A DNA stretch of 64,000 nucleotides from contig NZ_QKYN01000020.1 in the NCBI RefSeq assembly GCF_003258295.1, positions 704 through 64,703 of the forward strand, given 5' to 3'. The position numbers and the translations under genes are program-made. The DNA comes from Streptacidiphilus pinicola (GTDB lineage: Bacteria; Actinomycetota; Actinomycetes; Streptomycetales; Streptomycetaceae). Under the pieces are notes generated by a model that was not told the DNA's origin, searched no databases, and saw nothing but the letters and a program-made list of their open reading frames with translations. This document shows positions 35,714-45,350 of the stretch, piece by piece (the stretch's first letter is position 1; every line of letters begins with the position of its first letter).

Positions 35714-36586
35714 TCAGTGGGGCACCACCGCGACCGGTGCGTGGGCGAGGTGCAGGACACGGTGCGGGACGCGCCCGATCGGCAGGCTGAAGCGCTGGGC
35801 GTGCTTGCGGTGCGCGCCGACGACCACCAGCGCGGCGTCCTTCGACGCGTTCACGATGGCCTCCTCGGCCAGTCCGAGCTCGACCTGGACGTTCACCTGG
35901 ACGCCCGGGTGCGCACTGCGGGAGGCAGCCAGGAGCTCCTCCAGTTCGGCCGTCTCGTCGGCCGTGCGCTGGGCCTGGTCCTGCGGCGGGACCGAGATGA
36001 AGCCCGGGAAGGCCTGGGGGTACATCCACGTCCGGACGACCTTGAGCGGGACGCCGCGACGTTCGGCCTCGGCGAAGGCGAACTCGATCGGCTCGGCCTC
36101 GCCCGGGGCGACGCCGACGACCACTGGGCCGTTCGGGTCCGGGGCGCCCTCGACGGGCACCAGGACGGCGGGGACGGGGGTGTGCCCGGCGACACCCTCG
36201 CTGACCGATCCCAGCAGGAAGGTCATGAAGGGGTTGAGTCCCCGGCGGCCGGTCACCAGCAGGCTGGTGCCGTTCGACGCCATCCGCAGCAGCCCCTCGA
36301 CCGCGCCCTCCTCGATCAGCTCCGGCTCCACCTGGAGCCCGGGGTGACGCTTGCGCATGTCCTCGGCGGCGCCCTCCATGAAGTCCCATGCCGCCTTGCG
36401 GGCGCTGTCGACCATGTCCGGCTTGTACGCCTCGGGCAGACGGTAGGCCTGCATGCTCCACGCGTGGCCGATGCGGAGCACCACGCCGCGCAGGAGCGCC
36501 TCGTCGGCGGCCCATTCCAGGGCCACCCGGGCGTTCTCGGAAGTGTCGAGGCCCACCACCACGGCCTCGGTCGGAGAGCTGTTCAT
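35714..36586 (-). CDS. Tandem universal stress protein
   Basis: 290 residues, two UspA domains. Domain 1 carries a recognisable nucleotide loop (GRRGLNPFMTFLLGS); domain 2 (GAHRKHAQRFSLPIG) is degenerate. The C-terminus ([20 protein letters not shown]) closely resembles the truncated remnant at 40441-40548, showing duplication within the island. Paired boxes lie 89-124 bp upstream. Confidence 0.92.
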   Translation of the reverse strand: MNSSPTEAVVVGLDTSENARVALEWAADEALLRGVVLRIGHAWSMQAYRLPEAYKPDMVDSARKAAWDFMEGAAEDMRKRHPGLQVEPELIEEGAVEGLLRMASNGTSLLVTGRRGLNPFMTFLLGSVSEGVAGHTPVPAVLVPVEGAPDPNGPVVVGVAPGEAEPIEFAFAEAERRGVPLKVVRTWMYPQAFPGFISVPPQDQAQRTADETAELEELLAASRSAHPGVQVNVQVELGLAEEAIVNASKDAALVVVGAHRKHAQRFSLPIGRVPHRVLHLAHAPVAVVPH

Positions 36587-36975
36587 CAGTGCCTCCAGCC
36601 TGGGTGTCGGGGAGGCGCTGCGGCCTCGCCGACGGTGTCACCTCCAGACTGGCACCGACCGCCCATCACGCGCAGGGCTGACCGGGCCGCTCCGCAGGGC
36701 CGGTCGGCCTGAACCACGTGGTGGGTCCCCGCAGCCGGTACGGCTGAAGGCGTCGCGCCGAGACTCAGGCGAGGCGGCGTCGGGAACCTGGTCCTCGCGT
36801 CGGTGAGCCCGCAGCACGCCGGGCGCACCGCGTACCCGCCGGTTGTGATCGGCCGCAGTTGCCCGGCCCGGACCAGGCGGCACGCCAGCAGCATCGCGTC
36901 GGACGCGTCCGCGGTGTCGAGCGGCTGCTCTCCCGTCAGGAGCCGGTCGTAGAGCGTGTGTTGACCCCGTGCCAC
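36586..36975 (-). CDS. Possible small hypothetical protein
   Basis: An open frame of 129 codons. Only the first 58 or so residues look protein-like (LYDRLLTGEQPLDTADASDA, LACRLVRAGQL, TTGGYAVRPACC). The rest crosses the two DevR-type boxes of the universal stress protein gene and is low complexity. It may be a 3'-damaged gene. No family recognised. Confidence 0.22.
   Translation of the reverse strand: MARGQHTLYDRLLTGEQPLDTADASDAMLLACRLVRAGQLRPITTGGYAVRPACCGLTDARTRFPTPPRLSLGATPSAVPAAGTHHVVQADRPCGAARSALRVMGGRCQSGGDTVGEAAAPPRHPGWRH
36675..36710. promoter_or_regulatory. Paired DevR-type boxes upstream of the 35.7-kb USP gene
   Basis: GGGCTGACCGGGCC at 36675 (10 of 12) and GGGCCGGTCGGCCT at 36697 (11 of 12), starts 22 bp apart. 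Confidence 0.72.
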
Positions 36976-37041
36976 GGCGTCGGCGTCAGAGGTCGAGGTG
37001 GGCGGTGGAGCGTCGGGGTTCCGACACGCGGTCCTGTCCGG

Positions 37042-38142
37042 TCATGCCGCCCGTTCCCGTGGACGCTCGCGCAGCAGCGCCCCGACGCCGTCCGCGAGTG
37101 GGAGCTCCTCGCGCGGCACCGCGACCAGCTCACCGCCCTCTCCGACCAGCGCACGCAGGACGGCCGCGCCCGCTGGGACCTGCCACGACGCCTCGGCCTG
37201 CAGTGGCGCGAGCACCTCCTGGGAGACACCGAGCTGACGCGTGGCCGCGCCGACCCAGAGCCGTTCACGGTCCAGGTCCTGCGGGGTGTCGACGAGCAAC
37301 ACCGCCACCGCACCCTCACGCAGGGCCCCGGCGGTTGCCGTGAGGCCCTCGACGGCCTCACCCTGTCGGGCGCGCTCGGTCAGGAAGCGCTCGACGTGGT
37401 GCTTGTCGCGCGCGCTCAGACGACCGTCGAACAGATAGCCGAGCTCCTCTTCGAACAAGAGCCCTCCCGCCCCGACGGCCCGGGGTTCGATGTCCAGGCC
37501 CACGACGCGCTCGTCGAGCCGCCCGGGCAGCGCCGCACGCAGAACGGAGCAGCCCCAGCGGTCGCCCGAGAGGACCACAAGCTCGATGCCGTGGCGGTCC
37601 TCCGCAGCTGTCAGCTCCGCGGCCAGCGCGACGGCCTCCTGCCGCCACTCTCCTGCCGCGGCCTGCCGCATGTGCGGCTCCGGCGGCGTGACACGGGCGG
37701 CCGGCCAGCGACCGATCTGGACCTCGGCCACCAGTTGCGACGCACCACCCGGTTCCTGGACGCGGCGCACCTGGACAGCCGCGAACGCGATGTCGGGCGC
37801 GTGCTGGAGCGCGAGCGGCATGGCGTCCGGCACGAACGTGACGGTGGCCCGGTCGTGCTCGGGCCGTTCGTGCAACGACTCGGCCAGGGCCAGCCTCCCG
37901 TGGGCGGCGAACACGGCCAGCCCCGGACTGGTCGCGATGGGCCCGTCGCCCGGGCTCACGGCATGCGCGAGCGCCCCGACCGTCGCCACATCGGCGCCCT
38001 CCGCGACCAGCCGCTCACGGACCTGTTCCCATCCGGCCGGACCCGACCGGCTTCGCCCACCGTCCTCGCTGACGTCCAGGTAGGCGCACGCGAACGGGCC
38101 AGGCCGTGCGTAGAGCGGCCGAAGGAAAGAGAGATCCACCAC
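37042..38142 (-). CDS. Rv2629-like baeRF/Vms1-family protein
   Basis: 366 residues. N-terminus LSFLRPLYARPGPFACAYLDVS and the body (LALAESLHERP, VTFVPDAMPLAL, SQLVAEVQIGRWPAAR) match Rv2629, a DosR-regulon protein of the bacterial archaeo-eukaryotic release-factor-like family. Related folds act on stalled ribosomes as peptidyl-tRNA hydrolases; here the activity is unknown. GTG 38140-38142 was chosen because GAGGAGG lies just upstream. One weak box (TCCCGGTACGGCCC at 38203, 9 of 12) is the only nearby candidate. Confidence 0.75.
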   Translation of the reverse strand: MVDLSFLRPLYARPGPFACAYLDVSEDGGRSRSGPAGWEQVRERLVAEGADVATVGALAHAVSPGDGPIATSPGLAVFAAHGRLALAESLHERPEHDRATVTFVPDAMPLALQHAPDIAFAAVQVRRVQEPGGASQLVAEVQIGRWPAARVTPPEPHMRQAAAGEWRQEAVALAAELTAAEDRHGIELVVLSGDRWGCSVLRAALPGRLDERVVGLDIEPRAVGAGGLLFEEELGYLFDGRLSARDKHHVERFLTERARQGEAVEGLTATAGALREGAVAVLLVDTPQDLDRERLWVGAATRQLGVSQEVLAPLQAEASWQVPAGAAVLRALVGEGGELVAVPREELPLADGVGALLRERPRERAA

Positions 38143-38391
38143 GCGCCTCCTCGATCCAGCCCGGGCACCGCGACCAGTTCCCACGCTACGCGCCCTGCGG
38201 TCTCCCGGTACGGCCCTCCAGCGCGGTCCGCAGTGGTGGACGAACCGACGCCGATACCGGGGGCGGCCGGTCCCAGCACACCCGTAACAGGTGCAGGGTG
38301 GCCCGGCGCCCCGGGGCAAGTCACGCGGGGCGACCAGGCCTCGAACCGCAGGTCAGCCACGTGTGGACCGTTGCGAGCCCACGGGCGTGAT

Positions 38392-38625
38392 TCAGGTGGC
38401 CGTCCACTGGCCCGGGTGGTCGGCCCAGTGGACCAGTTGTTCGTCGTCGGGGCCGATGTCGGGTCGCTCCCGGCCCAGGACTTCCTCGAACTGTCGTCGG
38501 CTGGAGCAGACGACCACGACCGGGGTGGTGCCGGGGCGTTCGATGCGGACTTGGCGGCCGTGTTCCCCCGGCGTGAGCGCGGCGATCTCGACCGGGTAGG
38601 CATGGTCCAGCGCTTCGTGGGTCAT
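38392..38625 (-). CDS. Hypothetical small acidic protein
   Basis: 77 residues, no known motif, strongly biased GC3 codon use. Sequence such as VRIERPGTTPVVVVCSSRRQFEEVLG suggests a small alpha/beta domain. ATG 38623-38625. It stands alone between the Rv2629-like gene and the DUF1876 remnant. The 249 bp between it and 38142 holds no other gene. Confidence 0.5.
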   Translation of the reverse strand: MTHEALDHAYPVEIAALTPGEHGRQVRIERPGTTPVVVVCSSRRQFEEVLGRERPDIGPDDEQLVHWADHPGQWTAT

Positions 38626-38769
38626 GCCTTCAGCTTCCGCCTCGGGCTCTACTGGCGCACGGCAAGACCTGCGACAGACACGGGATCGGGTGCAGCGGGA
38701 GACGCCCGACTGTCAATCGGCGTGACGACCAGGCAGGCCCCCGACGAGAAGGCCCAGTCCCCATGAGCC

Positions 38770-39129
38770 TCAGCGTGGCAGGCGGTTGGCGACGCGCATG
38801 AGCGTGTCGAACGCGCGGCCGGCAGCGCCGTCCGCAACAGGATCAGGGGCCGCGCGCCCGTGCCGACGACGTAGCGAGTGCGGGGGCACCGGTCGGTCAC
38901 CGCGCGGGCCACCGCGTCTGCCACGACGGAGGCCCGCCGCAAATTCGTCGCCGATCTCCGGGACGGAGGTGTCATGGGGGTTGCGGTGGGCGGAGCCCCG
39001 TCCCTCCAGGGTGCGCCCGGGGGTTTCCATCACGGCGTGGGCCTTGGTCTCATCGCCCTCCTCGAACACGTCGATGCTGAGGTTCCAGCGCTCGGCCTTG
39101 ATCGATGCGGGCGTGGAAGCAGAAGTCAT
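38770..39129 (-). pseudogene. DUF1876 N-terminal half joined to a short-chain dehydrogenase C-terminus
   Basis: The first about 60 residues (WNLSIDVFEEGDETKAHAV through VPEIGDEFAAG) are a normal DUF1876 start; compare the intact copy at 52427-52717, which shares VPEIGDEFAAG. Immediately afterwards the sequence becomes the C-terminal end of an SDR enzyme: a shifted frame reads ASVVADAVARAVTD, then PRTRYVVGTGARPLILLRT, and the original frame resumes at RAFDTLMRVANRLPR. So two genes were joined by a deletion and the second part also has a frameshift. Confidence 0.75.
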
Positions 39130-39237
39130 GGCGTGGTCCTGATCTCGGGTTCGTTGCCCGCACGCCGCCTCCGCTGCACGGGTGTGCACGGCGTCCCCGG
39201 ACTCTTCCACGCTCCCCACGGGCGCGTCGGGGATCGA

Positions 39238-39273
39238 CCGCCGACCGGCCCAGGGCGCAGGGCCGCTCGGTAC
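39238..39273. promoter_or_regulatory. Paired DevR-type boxes upstream of the DUF1876 remnant
   Basis: CCGCCGACCGGCCC at 39238 and GGGCCGCTCGGTAC at 39260, both 10 of 12, starts 22 bp apart. They lie 109-144 bp before the remnant's start and 273-308 bp before the divergent USP gene at 39546. Nothing else is recognisable in the 416-bp gap. Confidence 0.65.
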
Positions 39274-39545
39274 GGCCCGCGTCGGGCATCTGGTGCGGTA
39301 CCGGCGTCACCGCCAAGGCCACGACCACGCACTCCTCGCGGTTGACGCCCAGGCCCGGGTGCCGGTGACGGTGCGGTCGGTGGTTCCAACTCGCGGACAG
39401 GTTCCCGGCTGTGCGACGCCGGGTGCCCGCACACCGGGCAGGTGGGTGCTGCACGTGCCGTTCACGGCGGCGCGACCCCGGCGGATCTAGCATCGAACTG
39501 CGGGTGACGACCTGCGGTGCAGGGCGCGGCGAAGGAGGCTGAGGG

Positions 39546-40418
39546 ATGACCCCACAAGCAAGCCCCCGTGTGGTGGTGGGCGTGGACCCCTCCGAGCACG
39601 CCGCCGTCGCAGTCGACTGGGCCGCGGACGAGGCCGCGGTGCGCGGATGGCCGTTGGAGATCGTGCATGCGCGTGGCGCTGGGGCCTCCCGGCTGGTGGA
39701 GTTCGGCTCGCGGCATGCGTGGGAGGAACTCGACCGTGCCGCGAAGCACTTGGCCGCCGACACGGAACGGCGTGCCCTGGACCGGCAAGGCAGGTTGGAG
39801 GTCCGCACCGCTCTCGTCGACGACGCGCCCCTGCCGGGGCTGATCGAGCTGGTCACGCCGGACGACTTGCTGGTGGTCGGCAGCCGCGGACACGGCCGCC
39901 TCTCCTCACTGATGATCGGGTCCGTCAGCCAGGGCCTGGCCGCCCACGCGCCCTGCCCGGTGGTCGTCGTGCCCGATCGAGGCGCCGGTCTCCCGACGGC
40001 GCCGGTCGTGCTGGGCGCTGCACCGGCCGAGCCTTCAGCGGTGGTGGAATTCGCCTTCGCCGAGGCCGGCCGCCGTGGTGTGCCGTTGCTCGCGGTGCGG
40101 GCCTGGAGCCTGGTCGAGGCTTATCCCGGCCTCGCCACGGCCTCCGTCGAGGACCGGACCACGCGTGACCGCACCGAGGTCGCAGACCTTGCCACGCTGC
40201 TTGCGGCGGCACGGGAGAAGCACCCCGAGGTGACGGTGCAGGCGCAAGTCAACGAGGACGCTCCCGAGTCCCCTTTCATCCGGGACTCCGAGAACGCCGG
40301 GTTGGTGGTGCTCGGCGCGCAGCGCACTCGTGGACGCCTCGCGCCTCCGTTGGGTCGGGTGATTCAACGGGTCCTGCACGAGGCGCTGTGCCCCGTCGCC
40401 CTCGTGCCGCACGACTGA
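39546..40418 (+). CDS. Tandem universal stress protein
   Basis: 290 residues, two UspA domains. Domain 1 has an intact ATP loop (GSRGHGRLSSLMIGS); in domain 2 the loop reads GAQRTRGRLAPPLG. ATG 39546 follows GGAGG. Closest boxes lie on the far side of the gap at 39238-39273, so regulation through them is possible but distant. Confidence 0.92.
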   Translation: MTPQASPRVVVGVDPSEHAAVAVDWAADEAAVRGWPLEIVHARGAGASRLVEFGSRHAWEELDRAAKHLAADTERRALDRQGRLEVRTALVDDAPLPGLIELVTPDDLLVVGSRGHGRLSSLMIGSVSQGLAAHAPCPVVVVPDRGAGLPTAPVVLGAAPAEPSAVVEFAFAEAGRRGVPLLAVRAWSLVEAYPGLATASVEDRTTRDRTEVADLATLLAAAREKHPEVTVQAQVNEDAPESPFIRDSENAGLVVLGAQRTRGRLAPPLGRVIQRVLHEALCPVALVPHD

Positions 40419-40440
40419 GCGGGCCCGGGTCACCTGAGTC

Positions 40441-40548
40441 TCAGTTGGGCACGACGGCCACCGGCAGGTCCGACAGATGCAGGACACGATGAGGAACCCG
40501 TCCCGGCGGGAGTCCGTACCGGGCGTGGCGGCGGTGGCGCCCGACCAC
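40441..40548 (-). pseudogene. C-terminal remnant of a universal stress protein gene
   Basis: About 35 residues ([20 protein letters not shown], then LSDLPVAVVPN and stop) are the last part of a UspA domain, nearly the same as the end of the protein at 35714-36586. The preceding 250 residues are missing. The other side of the junction is PEP-synthase sequence on the opposite strand. Confidence 0.75.
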
Positions 40549-40675
40549 CGGGAGTGGTGCTCCCCCGACGGCGCGCTCGCGCACGTGCGAGCGGGGGCGG
40601 GTACCGGGATCGTCAGCCTGGTGGGGGCCGGCCATCCTGCGGCGCTTCTGGTGGAGGAGGCCCGGGACGCGGCAT

Positions 40676-41411
<736 letters not shown>

Positions 41412-41413
<2 letters not shown>

Positions 41414-41771
41414 CGCGGTGCCTGCTCCCGGCACCATGGAGTTCCACCACGGCGGCCAGGACGCTTTCGGGCATCAGCGCTTCGGCGGGATCGGCCCTCG
41501 CCTGGCCGCCGAGATCGAGCACTGGCTGGGCAAGGAGGCCAGGCCCGTGGTGCTCGGACATGTCCAGCGCGGCGGCACCCCTACGGCACTGGACCGGGTC
41601 CTGGCGACCCGGTTCGGCTGGCATGCCGTGGAGGCCCTCCACGAGGGTACGTTCGGGCATCTGACGGCGCTGCGCCGCACCCGGATCCAGCTGGTGCCGC
41701 TCGCCGAGACCGTCGGCCGGCTGCGCACCGTGCCGCCCGCCCAATGGGTGGAGGCCCGCGCCGTGCTGTGA
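41412..41771 (+). pseudogene. pfkA: 6-phosphofructokinase C-terminal remnant fused in frame to PEP synthase
   Basis: 118 residues matching the C-terminal third of ATP/PPi-type phosphofructokinase of actinobacteria: [54 protein letters not shown] and [10 protein letters not shown]. The catalytic N-terminal two thirds are gone. The fusion point is at about 41408-41414 with no stop between, so a frame open from 40776 to 41771 encodes a two-enzyme hybrid. Neither enzyme can be active. Confidence 0.88.
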
Positions 41772-41861
41772 CCGGCGCGGGCCGGGTCACCGCAGTTCTG
41801 ACGGCGAGCGTGCTCGACGTCTCCCGGTTCCGGAGAGCACGCCGGTCCCGACGGGCCCGCA

Positions 41862-41897
41862 GGGCCGTCCGGCGGCGCGGCCAGGGCCGTGAGGCCC
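41862..41897. promoter_or_regulatory. Orphan paired DevR-type boxes
   Basis: GGGCCGTCCGGCGG at 41862 (10 of 12) and GGGCCGTGAGGCCC at 41884 (11 of 12), starts 22 bp apart. They lie 91 bp after the PEP-synthase/PFK chimera, in a gap (41772-42143) with no recognisable gene. The nearest intact gene ends, not starts, here. They may be the promoter remains of a deleted target gene. Confidence 0.65.
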
Positions 41898-42143
41898 ATG
41901 GGCGCCGAGGGTTCGGTGGGGAGAATGGACGGTGCAGGGTTCCCCCGTCCCTGTCGGGGCGCCGGGATCGTCCGGCCCCCTGGGCCGGCGTCCGGACAGT
42001 GCCTGGGCCACGCGGGTGCGCGGTCTCGCTGTGCCGGATGCCGGTCGCGTCGTGCGTGCCCGGGTGCGGCGGCGCTGCGCGCGGCGGCGTTTTCGGGCCG
42101 GGCGGTCTGTGAGACGCACCCTGTGACGTCTGCCGGGCCGCGC

Positions 42144-43145
42144 TCAGGCCCGGATCGCGACGTCGAGGGCCCGATCGGGGGCACGGCTCAGCACCGCGAG
42201 ACCCTCGGCGGTCCGGGTGTCCGGCGCGTCCGCGACGCGTACGAGCACGTCGACCCCGGCCTGCAGCTGCTCGCGCACCCAAGTGCTGTGGGCGAGCCCG
42301 CCGGTGAGCATCACGCCGTGCAGCGCGATGGCCGACCTGAGTTCTCCCGGACAGCGGGAGAGGAGCCTGCGGATCGCGTCGGTCAGTTGCGTCAGGACGG
42401 GTCGGCATGCTTGCCGCAGGTCCTCCGCGGGCACGTAGACGGTCCGGTTCGCGCCACTGCCGACGTGCTGGCCCCTGGCCTGGAGCGGTGAAGCCGTGGC
42501 CGCCGCGAGGCCTGTCCCGGCGTCGATCCGCAACTGCTCGGCCGCACGTGGGCCGACCGCCACCTGGTGTTCCCTGCGGATCCAGGCCGCCACGGCCTGA
42601 TCGAGCACGTCACCGCCGATCGGCGCGGACAGGGCGTCGACCATCCGTCCGCGCGCGAAGACGGCGAGGTCGGCCGTTCCGGCCCCGATGTCCACCAGCA
42701 GGCCTCCGGCCCCGTCCCCGGCGGGCAGCGCGCCGCCGGCCACCGCGGCCACGGGTGTGGGGACGACGACGACCTGAGCCGCCCCCACCTGCAACAGCGC
42801 CTGTTCCAGCGCCCGAATCTGCATCCTGGAGCAGTCGACCGGCACGGCGGTCACCACGGTGGGGTGCCGTGCCCGTCGCGAGAGGCCCAGGCGGTCCATG
42901 GCGTGCTGCGCCAGCATCCGCGCGGCTTCGAAATCGGTGACTCGTCCGCCTTCCACGGCACGACGGACGCTCACACCGTCCGGGACCCGCCCAATCATGT
43001 TCTTCGCCGTCGTCCCGATCGCGCAGGCGTGTCCTCGGTCCTCGTCGAGCGCGACGAGGGAGGGCTCGTCCAGGACAGGTCCGCGCGTCGGATGCCACAC
43101 GCGGATCCGGGACGTGCCCAGGTCGACCGCGGCCACCGATGTCAT
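42144..43145 (-). CDS. MreB/Mbl-like actin-family ATPase
   Basis: 333 residues with actin-fold motifs: phosphate-1 VAAVDLGTSRIRVW at the N-terminus, phosphate-2 VDIGAGTADLAVF (about residue 158) and an adenosine motif LTGGLAHS near the C-terminus. MreB proteins polymerise along the membrane; Streptomyces carries extra MreB-like copies linked to spore-wall integrity. This one stands alone without mreCD. ATG 43145 was chosen at the start of the actin fold. Some signature glycines differ from canonical MreB, so it may be a divergent paralogue. Confidence 0.8.
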   Translation of the reverse strand: MTSVAAVDLGTSRIRVWHPTRGPVLDEPSLVALDEDRGHACAIGTTAKNMIGRVPDGVSVRRAVEGGRVTDFEAARMLAQHAMDRLGLSRRARHPTVVTAVPVDCSRMQIRALEQALLQVGAAQVVVVPTPVAAVAGGALPAGDGAGGLLVDIGAGTADLAVFARGRMVDALSAPIGGDVLDQAVAAWIRREHQVAVGPRAAEQLRIDAGTGLAAATASPLQARGQHVGSGANRTVYVPAEDLRQACRPVLTQLTDAIRRLLSRCPGELRSAIALHGVMLTGGLAHSTWVREQLQAGVDVLVRVADAPDTRTAEGLAVLSRAPDRALDVAIRA

Positions 43146-43323
43146 CCAGCCACGCCGCACGAGCGTTCCTCTCCACTGCGACACGTCCCTGACGCCTCGG
43201 CTCCCGTGGCGGTGCCGCCGATCAGACATCACCACCCTGAGCACCACCCTTGCCCCGTGGTGGGCCACAGCGCCAGGCGAGGACTCCGATCGGAGCAACA
43301 CTCACGCGCGCGATCGAGCGGCC

Positions 43324-43541
43324 TCAGGCCTCAGGGGCGGGTTCCGGCGTGCGCAGCGGTGCGGGCGCGGCACCCGAGCTGGGGGGCACGGTGGCGAGGT
43401 CGCGGCCCTTGGTCTCCTTGGCCAGCAGGAGGGTGACCGTCGTGACGACGCAGGCAGCGTCAGCGGGGCGGGCGAGCCGGCGACGAGGGAGGCGAGTTGG
43501 GCGCCGAGGGAGGCGCCGGAGTGGCGCATCCGGGTGCCGAA
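43324..43541 (-). pseudogene. C-terminal remnant of an MFS (MHS-type) transporter
   Basis: One frame reads FGTRMRHSGASLGAQLASLV, the loop between late helices of metabolite:H+ symporters. Another reads VVTTVTLLLAKETKGRDLAT, the last helix and tail. A deletion plus frameshift separates the two, and everything upstream is missing. Confidence 0.75.
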
Positions 43542-43628
43542 CCCACTGCTGGACGGTAGGGGCAAGCTGAGGGCCGCCGTCCGGCAGTGATTCGAGGGAG
43601 GAAGAGTGGTGGCGCTGGTGATGGTTCG

Positions 43629-43970
43629 TCAGCCGCCGAGGGCGTGGATCATGTTCATGATGGACTTCATCTGCGGGGCGCTCTTGACGGCGAAGTTGGA
43701 GCCGTCGTAGCCCCACCAGTCCCAGCAACCCTGGGGGTTGTACGGCAGGGCGCTGGAGATCGCCTGTGGGTAGAGGACGACGAGGTCGTTGGTGTCGGCG
43801 TAGGTGTCGAGGTTGCCCTGCTCGGCGAACTCGTCACCGAGCAGGTACTGGCCCGAGAGGCAGCCGTGCAGGGCGACGACGAGCTTGCAGGCGGCGCCGG
43901 CGGCGCAGGTCGGCGGGATGTAGGCCTGGGCGGTGTCGTCCATGGACAGAGCGGGGCCCCAGCCGCCGGG
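43629..43970 (-). pseudogene. C-terminal remnant of a PHB-depolymerase-family esterase
   Basis: About 110 residues ending at a stop: [47 protein letters not shown] and GCWDWWGY, all typical of the family. The signal peptide and the first catalytic half are absent. It abuts the carboxylesterase fragment head to head at about 43970. Confidence 0.85.
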
Positions 43971-43974
43971 GACG

Positions 43975-45044
43975 AGAGCGACCACGATCCCGGCACCGCC
44001 AACCTCGGTCTGCTGGACCAGATCGCCGCGCTGGAGTGGGTGCGCGCCAACATCACCGCCTTCGGCGGCGATCCCGACCGGGTGACCGTGTTCGGCGAGT
44101 CCGCCGGTGCGATGAGCATCGGCACCCTGCTCGCCATGCCCGCCGCACGCGGGCTGTTCCACCGTGCCGTCCTGCAGAGCGGCGCCGCCCACCACACCCT
44201 CGACCGCGAGTCGGCGGCTCTGGTCGGCGGCCGACTGGCCGACATCCTCGGGGTCAAGCCGACCCGCGCCGCGCTGGCGGCAGTCCCGGCCGGACGTCTG
44301 CTGCCGGCGCAGCAGCAGTTGCGCGCCGAGATCTCCGCCCGCCCCGACCCCGCGCTGTGGGGCCAGGCCGCACGCAACCTGATGCCGTTCGAACCCGTGG
44401 TGGACGGGATCACACTGCCGCAGGCGCCGATCGACGCCATCGACACGGGCGCGGCGGCGGGTGTGGACGTGCTGGTGGGAGCCAACCGCGATGAGTTCCG
44501 ACTGTTCCTGGTCCCCACCGGTGTGTTCGGACTGGTCACCGAGGAGATGGTGGAGCTCGCCGCGACCGGCTACGGGCTGCCTCCCGGGGACGGCGTGCGC
44601 GGCTACCGCACCGCGTTCCCCGACGCCACACCCGGGCGGCTGCTCGCCGAGATCGCCACCGACTGGTTCTACCGCGTTCCGGCGCTGCGCCTGGCCGAGG
44701 CCCGGAACCGCCACGGAGCACGCACCCACGTCTACGAGTTCGCCTGGCAGCCACCCACCTTCGACGGGCAGCTCGGCGCCTGCCACGCTTCCGAACTTCC
44801 CTTCGTCTTCGACAACCTGACCGACCCCTCCTTCACGCCGCTGCTCGGCGCGGAACCGCCCCAGCTGCTCGCGAGTGCGATGCATGAGGCCTGGGTCGCC
44901 TTCGCCGCCACCGGCGACCCCGGCTGGCCCGACTACGGAGCCGACCGCCTCGTGATGCGCTTCGGCGCGGGCCGCGGAGCCGCCTCGGCCGTGGAGTCCG
45001 ATCCACGCGGCGCCTTGCGCGCCCTGTGGGACGGTGTTCGCTGA
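43975..45044 (+). pseudogene. Type-B carboxylesterase lacking its N-terminus
   Basis: About 355 residues starting at [20 protein letters not shown]. The nucleophile elbow [12 protein letters not shown] is intact, as are the later Glu ([10 protein letters not shown]) and His ([10 protein letters not shown]) regions. The first roughly 120-140 residues, including the oxyanion-hole loop, are missing. The frame is open further upstream, but only through antisense of the PHB-depolymerase remnant. Activity is doubtful. Confidence 0.85.
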
Positions 45045-45120
45045 CGTCGGCGCCACGAGCCGCAGGCCACCGACGCTCCTGCGCGGGCGACGTCTCCCGC
45101 CCGCGTGCACGATGGATTGA

Positions 45121-45134
45121 GGGCCCCAAGGCCC
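45121..45134. promoter_or_regulatory. Weak isolated DevR-type box
   Basis: GGGCCCCAAGGCCC, 10 of 12 but with the two central fixed positions changed. It lies in a 306-bp gap (45045-45350) where no gene is seen and no start codon faces it. May be chance or a relic. Confidence 0.25.
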
Positions 45135-45350
45135 TGGGCCGACGCCGCGCCGTCGGCCGGCCGGGCGGCGATTGGACGCGACAACGATGCAGGATCGGGG
45201 CCGTGCGGGGTACCAGGCGTCCAGGACGCCACTGTCACGGAAGTGGGCGACAGCGTCTTCCGGGGGACCCCCAACTGCCTGGCCGTGTACGACACGGAAC
45301 TGCGGTCCGGCGGCAGGTGGCGACATCGCCGAGCGCGGCCCGGCCGTCCA

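Noticed and set aside
38203-38216. TCCCGGTACGGCCC as a DevR-type box before the Rv2629-like gene
   Set aside because: It has 9 of 12 matches, only one conserved half and no partner at 22 bp. Not listed as a feature.
41932-42126. Short plus-strand frame after the orphan boxes as their target gene
   Set aside because: No ribosome site, Arg-rich low-complexity product and no family resemblance.
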